Shown in pieces: positions 9,056 through 15,044 of a stretch of 15,550 nucleotides of DNA (the first letter of the stretch is position 1; each line of letters starts with the position of its first letter). Below the pieces are notes generated by a model. The model had not been told where the DNA came from and ran no database searches. It saw only the letters and a program-made list of their open reading frames with translations. Source of the stretch: an uncultured Chloroflexota bacterium (GTDB taxonomy: Bacteria > Chloroflexota > Anaerolineae > Anaerolineales > Anaerolineaceae). The stretch covers positions 1 to 15,550 of the forward strand of contig CADBKS010000050.1 of assembly GCA_902795255.1 (NCBI GenBank). The letters are read 5' to 3'. The translations under genes and the position numbers were made by a program.

Positions 9056-9084
9056 ATTATACCTATTTACGCCCCGGCTTCAGT
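9056..9084 (-). promoter_or_regulatory. Putative promoter of the giant kinase
   Basis: The minus strand carries a perfect -10 box TATAAT at 9061-9056. The hexamer 17 bases upstream (ACTGAA, 9084-9079) is a poor -35, so recognition may need an activator or rest on the -10 alone. Transcription would begin near 9049, leaving a leader of about 100 bases before the ATG at 8947. Confidence 0.4.
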
Positions 9085-9109
9085 GTCCCGGCAGGAGACT
9101 TTTTCAGAC

Positions 9110-9122
9110 TTGTTCCGAACAA
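9110..9122. promoter_or_regulatory. Candidate operator overlapping the -35 of the XRE gene
   Basis: TTGTTCCGAACAA is a perfect 6-1-6 inverted repeat whose left arm is the proposed -35 hexamer. XRE-family proteins often bind short dyads at their own promoters, so autorepression by the adjacent HTH protein is the simplest reading; this is an inference. Confidence 0.4.
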
Positions 9123-9138
9123 ATGATTTCGTGATAAT
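9110..9138 (+). promoter_or_regulatory. Putative promoter of the XRE-kinase operon
   Basis: A -35-like TTGTTC at 9110-9115 and a -10-like GATAAT at 9133-9138 are separated by the ideal 17 bases. The -10 matches consensus at five of six positions, the -35 at three. Transcription would start near 9145, giving a leader of only about 16 bases before the ATG at 9161; an imperfect AG-rich stretch at 9140-9146 is the only ribosome-binding candidate. Confidence 0.45.
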
Positions 9139-9160
9139 AAGAGTGGGTTAGAATAAGAAT

Positions 9161-9610
9161 ATGCTGCGCGACCGAATTTATACAAAGACCGGAGATTTAC
9201 TGAACATCATCCGGAATGCCCAGACACCGGAAGAAGCCATCGCCTGGCATGACGCCGGGAAGGATCCGGTTTTTTCCGATACCCTTTATGATATGCTGCA
9301 GGAGCACCATATCTCACCCAGGGAGATGATCCTTGCGAGCGGGATCGACCGGTCGTATTTTTATCACATTCTGAGCGGGATCAAAATTCCCGGGCGCAAC
9401 ATGGTGCTGCGGATCGGGTTCTGCCTGAAAGCCACATACAATGAGATGAACCTCCTGCTCAGCCTTGCCGGATCCGGCATCCTTTATCCAAAGATCCGCC
9501 GGGATTCGATCCTCATCTTCGCGCTTGAACATCAGTATACGATGAGCCGGGTGAATGAGCTGCTCAGCGAATCCGGCGAGCTTCCCCTTTACACCACAGG
9601 CAAAAAATGA
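9161..9610 (+). CDS. XRE-type helix-turn-helix protein, partner of the downstream kinase
   Basis: A 149-residue protein. Residues about 38-105 have the layout of an XRE/Cro-type HTH domain: FSDTLYDMLQEHHIS, then a recognition-helix region around 59-72 (GIDRSYFYHILSG), then a scaffold helix and a leucine-rich segment MNLLLSLAG. The C-terminal third (YPKIRRDSILIFALEH, then VNELL) is of a kind I associate with short HTH proteins encoded next to protein kinases in Clostridia; that association is from memory. The ATG at 9161 is the only reasonable start, since the next Met is at residue 45 inside the domain. Its TGA at 9608-9610 overlaps the ATG of the next gene, so the two are probably translationally coupled. 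It may repress its own operon, or be a kinase substrate or adaptor that does not bind DNA. No membrane segment is seen. Confidence 0.85.
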   Translation: MLRDRIYTKTGDLLNIIRNAQTPEEAIAWHDAGKDPVFSDTLYDMLQEHHISPREMILASGIDRSYFYHILSGIKIPGRNMVLRIGFCLKATYNEMNLLLSLAGSGILYPKIRRDSILIFALEHQYTMSRVNELLSESGELPLYTTGKK

Positions 9611-10425
9611 ATTTTCCGCTGCTCCCGGAAGCCCCCGGATCCTATCAGTGGCTGGATCTGCTGACCGGGGATTTTGACGTACTGACCTGCCTGAAAGCAG
9701 ACGCCGTCACTGAAGTCTACCTCTGCCGGGAACAGGGATCCGGAGAGCAGTGCATCGCCAAGGCTTCCGCAGATCCGGAAGATATCGCCCAGTTCCGAAA
9801 TGAATACAGGGTCCTGAATGCCATCCTCCCACAGCTTCCCGCGGATCTGCGGGAGCGCTTTCCCCGGCCGATGCGGCTGGAAAGGGAAAATCCGGACCGG
9901 CCGGCCGCGGTTTATCTGCGCACCTATATTCCGGGCGTCACACCGGAAGCCCTGGTGGAATCCCGGCCCGAAAAGCCCGGACTTTCCCGAAGCGAATCGG
10001 TCCGATACGTCCTTTCGGTCCTGGAGCTCATCCGGGCACTGCATGGCACCGAACCGCCGCTGCTCCACCTGGACATCAAACCGCAGAATATCATCGTCAC
10101 ACCGCAGGGCAGCTGCGCGCTGATCGATTTCGGGATCGCGCGTTTTGAAGGGGCCGGGGAGAAGCTAGCGGTCCCGCTCGGCACACCCGCCTCCGCACCG
10201 CCGGAACAAATCATGAACGCACGGACGGACCGGCGCAGCGATCTTTACGCGGCCGGCGTCCTGCTGCGCTACTGTCTGACGGGCGAATATGTGGAGAAGG
10301 CGGACTTCGATATTGATGAAGACCTGCGGGGGATCATCCGGAAAGCGGTCCGTCCCGACCCGGAGGAAAGATACCGGTCGGCCGGAGAAATGGCGGAGGC
10401 GCTGAGGCGGACAGGCGGGTTCTGA
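9607..10425 (+). CDS. Small soluble Hanks-type protein kinase, HLD subtype
   Basis: A 272-residue protein that is almost entirely kinase domain. Seen in the sequence: candidate catalytic Lys52 (IAKAS), helix-C Glu66 (FRNEY), catalytic loop HLDIKPQN at 154-161 with Asp156 and Asn161, DFG at 174-176, and the activation-segment end TPASAPPEQ. The glycine-rich loop is poorly conserved (LKADAVTEVYL around 29-39). HLD in place of HRD lacks the Arg that usually contacts an activation-loop phosphate, so this kinase may not need activation by phosphorylation. There is no zinc ribbon, membrane helix or sensor domain, unlike the other three kinases here. It starts inside the stop codon of the XRE gene (ATGA), so the two proteins are likely made together and may act as a pair. 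The target is unknown. Confidence 0.9.
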   Translation: MNFPLLPEAPGSYQWLDLLTGDFDVLTCLKADAVTEVYLCREQGSGEQCIAKASADPEDIAQFRNEYRVLNAILPQLPADLRERFPRPMRLERENPDRPAAVYLRTYIPGVTPEALVESRPEKPGLSRSESVRYVLSVLELIRALHGTEPPLLHLDIKPQNIIVTPQGSCALIDFGIARFEGAGEKLAVPLGTPASAPPEQIMNARTDRRSDLYAAGVLLRYCLTGEYVEKADFDIDEDLRGIIRKAVRPDPEERYRSAGEMAEALRRTGGF

Positions 10426-10474
10426 GAAAAGAATGGATCACTGTGCACATGGCAATCGGAAGTCTGTGCTTCGC

Positions 10475-10524
10475 AGGGCGCGGCCCGGTCGTTCGTGTGT
10501 TTGCACAGGCTGCCTGCCGCGCCT
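10475..10524. other. GC-rich stem, 9 bp with one bulge
   Basis: AGGGCGCGGC (10475-10484) pairs with GCCGCGCCT (10516-10524), leaving one unpaired G. The enclosed 31 bases contain a smaller hairpin, TGTG-TTTG-CACA. No T-run follows on either strand, so it does not look like a simple terminator. Confidence 0.4.
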
Positions 10525-10534
10525 GGTTTGTTTA

Positions 10535-10576
10535 GCCGGGGGCACGGGCCGTCTAAAACCGCCCGTTGCCCCCGGC
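10535..10576. other. Very strong 15-bp hairpin with one bulge
   Basis: GCCGGGGGCACGGGC (10535-10549) pairs with GCCCGTTGCCCCCGGC (10561-10576). All 15 bases of the left arm pair, with a single bulged base in the right arm, around an 11-base loop containing CTAAAA. No U-tract follows directly, so it is either a REP-like palindrome, an mRNA-protecting hairpin for the upstream kinase, or part of a structured RNA. Confidence 0.6.
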
Positions 10577-10672
10577 ACCCCCGGTTCTCTGCCCGTGTCA
10601 ACAGGTTTACCAATACACACCGGCTTGTAATAAGAGCTGCCCGCATTCAGATAAGGAAACCGTTTATGATAC

Positions 10673-10692
10673 GGAGCGGGTTTCGCTCCTTT
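10673..10692 (+). terminator. Weak terminator-like hairpin
   Basis: GGAGCG (10673-10678) and CGCTCC (10684-10689) form a 6-bp stem with a 5-base loop, followed by only three Ts. It may assist termination of the plus-strand operon, but a better terminator follows at 10735. Confidence 0.3.
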
Positions 10693-10734
10693 GATCGCTT
10701 TGAGCATATCAACACACGTTCCCCATATAAAACA

Positions 10735-10765
10735 GGGCGGACCGTTTCCGGTCCGTCCTTTTTTT
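10735..10765. terminator. Bidirectional intrinsic terminator between convergent operons
   Basis: GGGCGGACC (10735-10743), loop GTTTCC, and GGTCCGTCC (10750-10758) form a 9-bp stem with one G-U pair, followed by seven Ts (10759-10765) on the plus strand. On the minus strand the same stem is followed by TGTTTTAT. It lies five bases past the stop codon of the Sel1 kinase gene, so it serves that cluster and can also end transcripts from the XRE-kinase operon. Confidence 0.85.
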
Positions 10766-10770
10766 GCGTT

Positions 10771-12285
10771 TTATTTATTTCTCGTATCCATACCGGTGTC
10801 ATCCGGCAGAACATAGCCGTTTTTCTGTGCCTGCTGATACCAGTATTCGGCCCGGGCCTGGTTCGGATTTCCGTCAAGGCCTGTTTCGAAGTAACGCCCC
10901 AGATCGTACTGTGCGGCGGCCAGCCCGTGGCCGGCAGCACGCTCCAGCCAGCGGAAATACTCCGAATTGCTCTTCGCGACCCCGGTTCCCTCAAAATAGC
11001 ACTTCGCCAGCGCATATTCCCCACCGGCGTAGCCCTGGTCGGCCGCCTTCCGGTACCATTCGCAGCCCTTCGCCGGGTCCTGTTTGACACCGCTGCCCGT
11101 ATACCAGGCATCACCGAGCGCGACCTGCGCGGAGGCACTGCCGTTTTCGGCCTGGGCCATATATTCCCGGATATGTTCCGGATAATTCGGTCTGAGGATA
11201 AAGAACAGCAGGAACCCGAGCACCAGCACTGCCGCGGCGATCAGCAGGGGCAGCAGGTTTATCCTCGGTGGCACAGGAGGGGACGGTATGGCGTTCAGGG
11301 CTTTCCGGAATTCAGCCACGCTGTTCCAGCGTCCGTCAATATCCGGAGAAAGAGCCTTCATGACCGCGTCGCTGACGTTCCGCGGGACCGAAGGTTCCAG
11401 CTCCGAAACCGGCACCAGACTGTCGGCGCCGAAGCGGGACTTTGCATTCTGGGGTGTTTTTCCCGTCAGCGCCTTGTAGTAGGTGGCCCCCAGCGCGTAG
11501 ACATCCGTCCGCGGATCCTGGGAATCCGCCCCGGTCATCTGTTCGACCGGCGTATAACCGTCTTTACCGACCGGCACGGAACCGCCGGAATCACTGCTGA
11601 ACCGGGCCGTACCGAAATCGATCAGCACGGGACGGTCGTTTTTGTCGATCAGGATGTTGTCCGGCGCAATGTCCCGGTGGATCAGCCCGCCGTCATGGAT
11701 CTGCTGAAGCGACTCCAGCATCGGATCCAGCAGGTCGCGCAGCTTTTCCCAGGCGATCTTCCCGCCGCTGTCCCGGATCATCTGCTTGAGCGAAGTACCT
11801 TCGACATATTCCATGACGATATAGGCCGTGTTGTTCTCCTCAAGCAGGTTTTTGACCTGAACAATATTCCGGACGCTGCTGAAGCGTTCAAGAATGACCG
11901 CTTCTTTTTTGAACTTTTCAAGGAACTGCTCGTAATAGGGAGAATGGCTGACCACAAAAGTCCTGCCGTCTGAACCGCCGCGGGTCACGAAATCACTCGG
12001 AAAGTATTCCTTAATAGCGACACGGGCCTGAAGCCCCGGCTGATAGGCAAGATACGTGATCCCGAAGCCGCCCTTGCCGAGCACCGCACCGAGAATATAT
12101 TTGCCGTTATCCAGGGTAAAGCCCTCCCGGAGCGTCATCGGGGGACGGACCTGAGACTCAAACCCGCAGTCACAGACCCCATCCGGTCCGACCGGTTTAA
12201 AACAGTAGTGACAGTGGTGGAAACAGTATCCCCACTGGTCCGTTTCATTTCCGCATACAGGGCAAATATTTCCTGTCAAAGTCAT
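10771..12285 (-). CDS. Membrane Ser/Thr kinase with N-terminal zinc ribbons and C-terminal Sel1 repeats
   Basis: Up to 504 residues. Domains: a Cys-rich N-terminus with CPVCG at 8-12 and a CHYCFKP...CDC ribbon at 25-40 that is closely similar to the one in the giant kinase; a full kinase domain (GKGGFG 70-75, Lys92, HRDIAPDN from 203, DFG 223-225, GYTPVEQ); a short Pro hinge; one membrane helix about 341-364; and about three Sel1-like repeats at roughly 375-490 (motifs ALGDAWYTGSGV, EWYRKAADQG, YFEGTGV). Sel1 repeats are helical scaffolds for protein contacts; here they lie beyond the membrane helix, probably outside the cell. GGAGG ends only one base before the ATG at 12285 but lies seven bases before an in-frame TTG at 12279, so the true start may be two codons later. 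It is the last gene of the minus-strand cluster and follows the soluble kinase after 60 bases. Confidence 0.92.
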   Translation of the reverse strand: MTLTGNICPVCGNETDQWGYCFHHCHYCFKPVGPDGVCDCGFESQVRPPMTLREGFTLDNGKYILGAVLGKGGFGITYLAYQPGLQARVAIKEYFPSDFVTRGGSDGRTFVVSHSPYYEQFLEKFKKEAVILERFSSVRNIVQVKNLLEENNTAYIVMEYVEGTSLKQMIRDSGGKIAWEKLRDLLDPMLESLQQIHDGGLIHRDIAPDNILIDKNDRPVLIDFGTARFSSDSGGSVPVGKDGYTPVEQMTGADSQDPRTDVYALGATYYKALTGKTPQNAKSRFGADSLVPVSELEPSVPRNVSDAVMKALSPDIDGRWNSVAEFRKALNAIPSPPVPPRINLLPLLIAAAVLVLGFLLFFILRPNYPEHIREYMAQAENGSASAQVALGDAWYTGSGVKQDPAKGCEWYRKAADQGYAGGEYALAKCYFEGTGVAKSNSEYFRWLERAAGHGLAAAQYDLGRYFETGLDGNPNQARAEYWYQQAQKNGYVLPDDTGMDTRNK

Positions 12286-12286
12286 G

Positions 12287-12291
12287 CCTCC
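12287..12291 (-). promoter_or_regulatory. Ribosome binding site that favours a TTG start
   Basis: GGAGG on the minus strand is followed after one base by ATG (12285) and after seven bases by an in-frame TTG (12279). Normal spacing favours the TTG; the protein would then lack its first two residues. Confidence 0.5.
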
Positions 12292-12345
12292 AGACTTACA
12301 GGCAGCGCCGAAACACCGTTCAGCGCGGGCCCGCTTTCACCATGC

Positions 12346-13362
12346 TTATTGCTGCACGGCATCCCAAAACTTTATCTTATCGAACCACTTTTCCCGCGGA
12401 TCCGGCACAGACATCAGTGCGTCCCGAAATTCGCTGACCGTCTGGAAACGGTACTGGGGGAGATAATAAAGTGATTTCATCAGCGCGTCATCGATCGGTT
12501 CCGGCAGATCCGGCACATACAGCAGCGCCGAGTCGACTGCCTTCTGCGGCCGTTCCAGCGCGTTGGGCGGGTAGTGCATCGTAATCGCCGTATAAAAGAC
12601 CGTCCCCATGGCAAAAATATCCGTCCGCGGACGGTGCGGATAGCGCGGATCCGGATTCGTCTGCTCGATCGGCGCGTACATTTTGTTGGCAAAACGCATC
12701 CGCTCCACCGTATCGGGCTCGTGAAAGTCCCGGCCGGCACCGAAATCCAGCAGGACGATCCGCTCATCCGGCGTAATCATCAGGTTCACCAGCGAGATAT
12801 CCCTGTGCAGGATCCCCTTCCGGTGGATATTCGCGACGGTGTCCATCAGCGGCAGGAAGAACTTGCTGCGCAGCTTCCACCACTCCATGGGCTTTTTCCG
12901 ATCCTGCAGGTAAGACTTGAAGGTCCTGCCCGGGATATAGTCCATCGCGATATAGGCGGAGTTGTTTTCCGTAAAGAAATCATAAACCGCGGGGATCCCG
13001 GGGCAGGCAGCCTTCGTCATGATATCATACTCACGATAGAACTGCGCCTGCATTGTCAACAGCGCATCCCCGCTGATATTGTGATAGGCGACCGTGTTGG
13101 TCCGGTTCGTATCCCGATGGGAATAACCGTTCGGGAAGAACTCTTTGATCACGATGCGGCGGTCAAACTGAGTGTCCTTGCACACATAGGCAATACCAAA
13201 ACCGCCGTGGTTCAGCGCCATGCCGACCCGGTAACGCCCGTCCCCGATCATGGTGCCGGGGATCAGTCCGTCGACCTTATGGACATTGGACGGATCGACT
13301 GCCGGACACTTGCCCAGGTGCGGTTCCCCATTCCGGCTGAAACAGTACTTACATTCTGCCAT
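12346..13362 (-). CDS. Soluble zinc-ribbon Ser/Thr protein kinase
   Basis: A 338-residue protein from the ATG at 13362. A TTG two codons upstream is also open, but GGA lies seven bases before the ATG, which favours it. The N-terminus has a small ribbon with C4, C7, H15 and C19. The kinase domain has loop NHGGFG 51-56, Lys73 (IVIKEF), catalytic loop HRDISLVN with Asp188 and Asn193, DFG 206-208 and the segment APIEQ. The usual HRDxxPxN Pro/Asp pair is replaced by Leu/Val, which is uncommon but leaves the catalytic residues intact. The C-terminal tail is short, with no membrane helix, so it should be cytoplasmic, unlike the kinase that follows it. It comes 62 bases after the FHA/zinc-ribbon gene and 60 bases before the Sel1 kinase gene, in line with one operon. 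The two FHA proteins just upstream are the obvious partners or substrates. Confidence 0.92.
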   Translation of the reverse strand: MAECKYCFSRNGEPHLGKCPAVDPSNVHKVDGLIPGTMIGDGRYRVGMALNHGGFGIAYVCKDTQFDRRIVIKEFFPNGYSHRDTNRTNTVAYHNISGDALLTMQAQFYREYDIMTKAACPGIPAVYDFFTENNSAYIAMDYIPGRTFKSYLQDRKKPMEWWKLRSKFFLPLMDTVANIHRKGILHRDISLVNLMITPDERIVLLDFGAGRDFHEPDTVERMRFANKMYAPIEQTNPDPRYPHRPRTDIFAMGTVFYTAITMHYPPNALERPQKAVDSALLYVPDLPEPIDDALMKSLYYLPQYRFQTVSEFRDALMSVPDPREKWFDKIKFWDAVQQ

Positions 13363-13424
13363 GATCAATTCCGCGGAGCGTTCTGCCCCCTGCTGATCCT
13401 TTCATCAGCGTCCCTTTACCGGAC

Positions 13425-14216
13425 TCAGAAAATCTTTGTCTGACCGTCAGGGTCATTCTCAGCCGATTCTGCTGCGCAGTACGGGCAGCTGTCATGCATC
13501 GCGGAATTATAGAAATGTCCCCGGTCGCAGCGGACGATCGTACCGCCCTTTCCGGAGGAAGGCACCTTCTCCGCCCGCTCCGGTTTTTTCTCCTCTTCTT
13601 CCGCCTCGAATTTCCAGGCGAATTTATCCGAGCAGAAAGGAACAAAGATCAGGATATCCCCCGCGATCTCAAGGGTCGAGCGCGCCGTCAGCAGTTTCGG
13701 AGAAAGCAGGATCTCCTCGTTCAGGTAGGGGTTGATGTTCGTCGTCAGGTCCCCCGGTGTGATGAAGAACTGGTTGCTTTTTTCGTTGTAAACGATCACG
13801 CCGGCAGCCCCCTTGCGGGAGATCGCCTGATCGGTCAGCGACACCGCGTACTGTTTTCCGTTTCCGGGGCGGCCAATCGGGTTATTGCCCTTCACCAGGC
13901 GGAAGGAGCGGCCCTTGTCAACACCGTCAACACATACGAGCCAGCCGACCGCCGGATCGATCCGGACCGAAGGCGGCAGGGAGATCTCCGTCAGTTCCGC
14001 TCCCGCGCCCCGCAGGCCGCGGTTCCCGGCAGATCTTACTTCAGGACCGCGCCCGTAAAAAGGCGGTATCGGCTCCCGGGACGGGGTTTGTCCCCAGTCA
14101 TTTTCCGAAGTCAGGGGGACTGTTTTATCGGTCCCGTCCTGATTGTTCCCGCCCTTCTTCATGTTATCTCCGGCCGCGGAGGATAAGTCATAATTATCAA
14201 AATACTCAGATGCCAT
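13425..14216 (-). CDS. FHA-domain protein with C-terminal zinc ribbon
   Basis: A 263-residue protein; AAGGAG seven bases before the ATG supports the start. Residues 1-85 are polar and flexible and contain KTVPLT (Thr32). An FHA-like domain spans about 90-205: it opens with VGWLVCVDG, has GR at 115-116 and ISRK at 132-135, and ends in ILIFVPF. The NG(T)xxNG loop typical of FHA domains is not obvious. After a highly charged stretch comes a zinc ribbon with C230, H234, C244 and C247, and the protein ends in QTKIF. The ribbon spacing (C-x3-H-x9-C-x2-C) is identical to that of the upstream FHA protein, but here it sits at the other end. FHA domains bind phospho-threonine, so a role as substrate and reader for the cluster kinases is likely. 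It is soluble and starts 21 bases after the upstream stop. Confidence 0.88.
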   Translation of the reverse strand: MASEYFDNYDLSSAAGDNMKKGGNNQDGTDKTVPLTSENDWGQTPSREPIPPFYGRGPEVRSAGNRGLRGAGAELTEISLPPSVRIDPAVGWLVCVDGVDKGRSFRLVKGNNPIGRPGNGKQYAVSLTDQAISRKGAAGVIVYNEKSNQFFITPGDLTTNINPYLNEEILLSPKLLTARSTLEIAGDILIFVPFCSDKFAWKFEAEEEEKKPERAEKVPSSGKGGTIVRCDRGHFYNSAMHDSCPYCAAESAENDPDGQTKIF

Positions 14217-14237
14217 CGTTCAGCTCCTTCGCACGTT

Positions 14238-14954
14238 TCAGTCTTCTTTCCAATAGAATTCATCTCCACAGAACGGGACAAATACCAGGACCGTATCCTC
14301 AATGCGGATCTCATCATAAGGGTTGATCACACTCTGTCCCAGCAGCATATTGCCGCCCAGTTCCACATTATTGTGGGAAGCCGCGTCCCCGCTGGCGAGA
14401 TAAAACTTATGGGACTTCCGGTCATCGTAAACGATCAGAGCAGGGAAACCTTCCCGGGAGATCTTCGGATCCGCCAGGATAACGGAACTGTCCTTTCGCC
14501 GTCCGACGGTGCTTTTGGCTCCGTGCAGACAGAAATCTTTGCCCTTGTCCGGCCCTTCGATACAGACCAGCCAGCCGACGACCGGCTGGTGCTGGTATTC
14601 CGCCTGGTTGTACGCAGGCGCGGTATCATCTTCCGTCTGCCGGCGGCTTGTTCCCCCGCCGATACCCTGACCGGAGATATCCACCGGTACGGTCGCGCCG
14701 ATCACGTCAGCGCCACCGCCGCCTCTGTTCCGGTTCCCGAAATTTTCACCGTAGGTATTGATCGGTTCGGTTTTTCCGCTGTATCCGCCGTCACCGCCGC
14801 CGAAACCGCCGATCGGTTCCGTTCTGGAAGGCTCAGTCGCATCCATCTCGGACCAGTTAAAGTTGCTGTCAGACTGCGCGCTGTTGCAGTACGGGCAGGT
14901 CCGGTTTGTGTCCGTATCATATCTGTGCCCGTTCGGGCAAACCTTGATCGCCAT
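14238..14954 (-). CDS. Zinc-ribbon FHA-domain protein
   Basis: A 238-residue protein from the ATG at 14954. An ATG four codons earlier is in frame, but that codon and the next two overlap the GGAGG that serves 14954. The N-terminal ribbon has C6, H10, C20 and C23. Residues 35-125 form a Gly/Asn-rich linker with four T-[E/V]-P motifs (Thr40, 45, 62, 88). The FHA-like domain covers about 126-233: VGWLVCIEG, GRR at 151-153, ISRE at 165-168, and an ILVFVPF-like end (VLVFVPF). The Ser-Arg pair needed for phospho-peptide contact is kept; the NGT loop is replaced by HNNVELGG. In the actinobacterial protein GarA, a phosphorylated N-terminal Thr is bound by its own FHA domain; the linker motifs suggest the same switch here. 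It is soluble, and a close paralogue of the next gene with the domain order reversed. Confidence 0.9.
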   Translation of the reverse strand: MAIKVCPNGHRYDTDTNRTCPYCNSAQSDSNFNWSEMDATEPSRTEPIGGFGGGDGGYSGKTEPINTYGENFGNRNRGGGGADVIGATVPVDISGQGIGGGTSRRQTEDDTAPAYNQAEYQHQPVVGWLVCIEGPDKGKDFCLHGAKSTVGRRKDSSVILADPKISREGFPALIVYDDRKSHKFYLASGDAASHNNVELGGNMLLGQSVINPYDEIRIEDTVLVFVPFCGDEFYWKED

Positions 14955-14959
14955 GTGTT

Positions 14960-14964
14960 CCTCC
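14960..14964 (-). promoter_or_regulatory. Ribosome binding site fixing the start of the zinc-ribbon FHA gene
   Basis: GGAGG lies five bases before the ATG at 14954. An upstream in-frame ATG at 14966 directly precedes this site and is therefore unlikely to be the start. Confidence 0.75.
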
Positions 14965-14972
14965 ATAAGCTG

Positions 14973-14995
14973 CCGCCCGCACCGCGTACGGGCGG
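14973..14995. other. Hairpin in the 90-bp gap between two FHA genes
   Basis: CCGCCCG (14973-14979) and CGGGCGG (14989-14995) form a 7-bp stem with a 9-base loop. On the minus strand it sits just before the ribosome binding site of the zinc-ribbon FHA gene, with no U-run after it. On the plus strand a T-run follows at 15002, but no plus-strand gene is there. It may set mRNA stability or partial termination within the operon. Confidence 0.4.
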
Positions 14996-15044
14996 TCTCT
15001 GTTTTTTATTCTGAAAGATCCCGGCTCCAGCCGGACAGCATTTG

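Larger units (their letters stand above)
8948..9160. promoter_or_regulatory. Divergent intergenic region between the giant kinase and the XRE gene
   Basis: This 213-bp stretch separates two outward-facing genes and must hold both promoters. It is more AT-rich than the flanking genes and contains a perfect TATAAT for the minus direction, a GATAAT for the plus direction, and three inverted repeats listed separately. No convincing small gene is seen in it. Confidence 0.7.
10426..10734. other. Gene-free, hairpin-rich stretch (possible structured RNA or dispersed repeat)
   Basis: About 310 bases with no convincing gene between two convergent genes. Short frames are open on both strands but have biased, low-information translations, lack ribosome binding sites, or overlap flanking genes. 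The stretch holds at least three hairpins, two of them long and GC-rich. A structured RNA, a REP-like dispersed palindromic element, or both, would fit. I found no match to the SRP, 6S, tmRNA or common riboswitch signatures that I know by eye. Confidence 0.4.

Noticed and set aside
10438..10707. An 89-codon minus-strand frame in the gene-free region, and a 125-codon one at 10269-10646
   Set aside because: There is no ribosome binding site, the translations are low-complexity Pro/Arg/Gly sequences shaped by the hairpins, and the second overlaps the plus-strand kinase gene.
10426..10734. SRP RNA, 6S RNA or a known riboswitch
   Set aside because: The signature elements I know, such as the GGAAG tetraloop arm of SRP RNA or the conserved cores of common riboswitches, could not be found.
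10495..11973. A 492-codon plus-strand open frame, and a 289-codon one at 12574-13443
   Set aside because: Both are antisense to well-supported kinase genes and have no recognisable domain.
14973..15007. Intrinsic terminator on the plus strand (hairpin with nearby T-run)
   Set aside because: No plus-strand gene reads into it, and the T-run starts several bases after the stem; on the minus strand there is no T-run.
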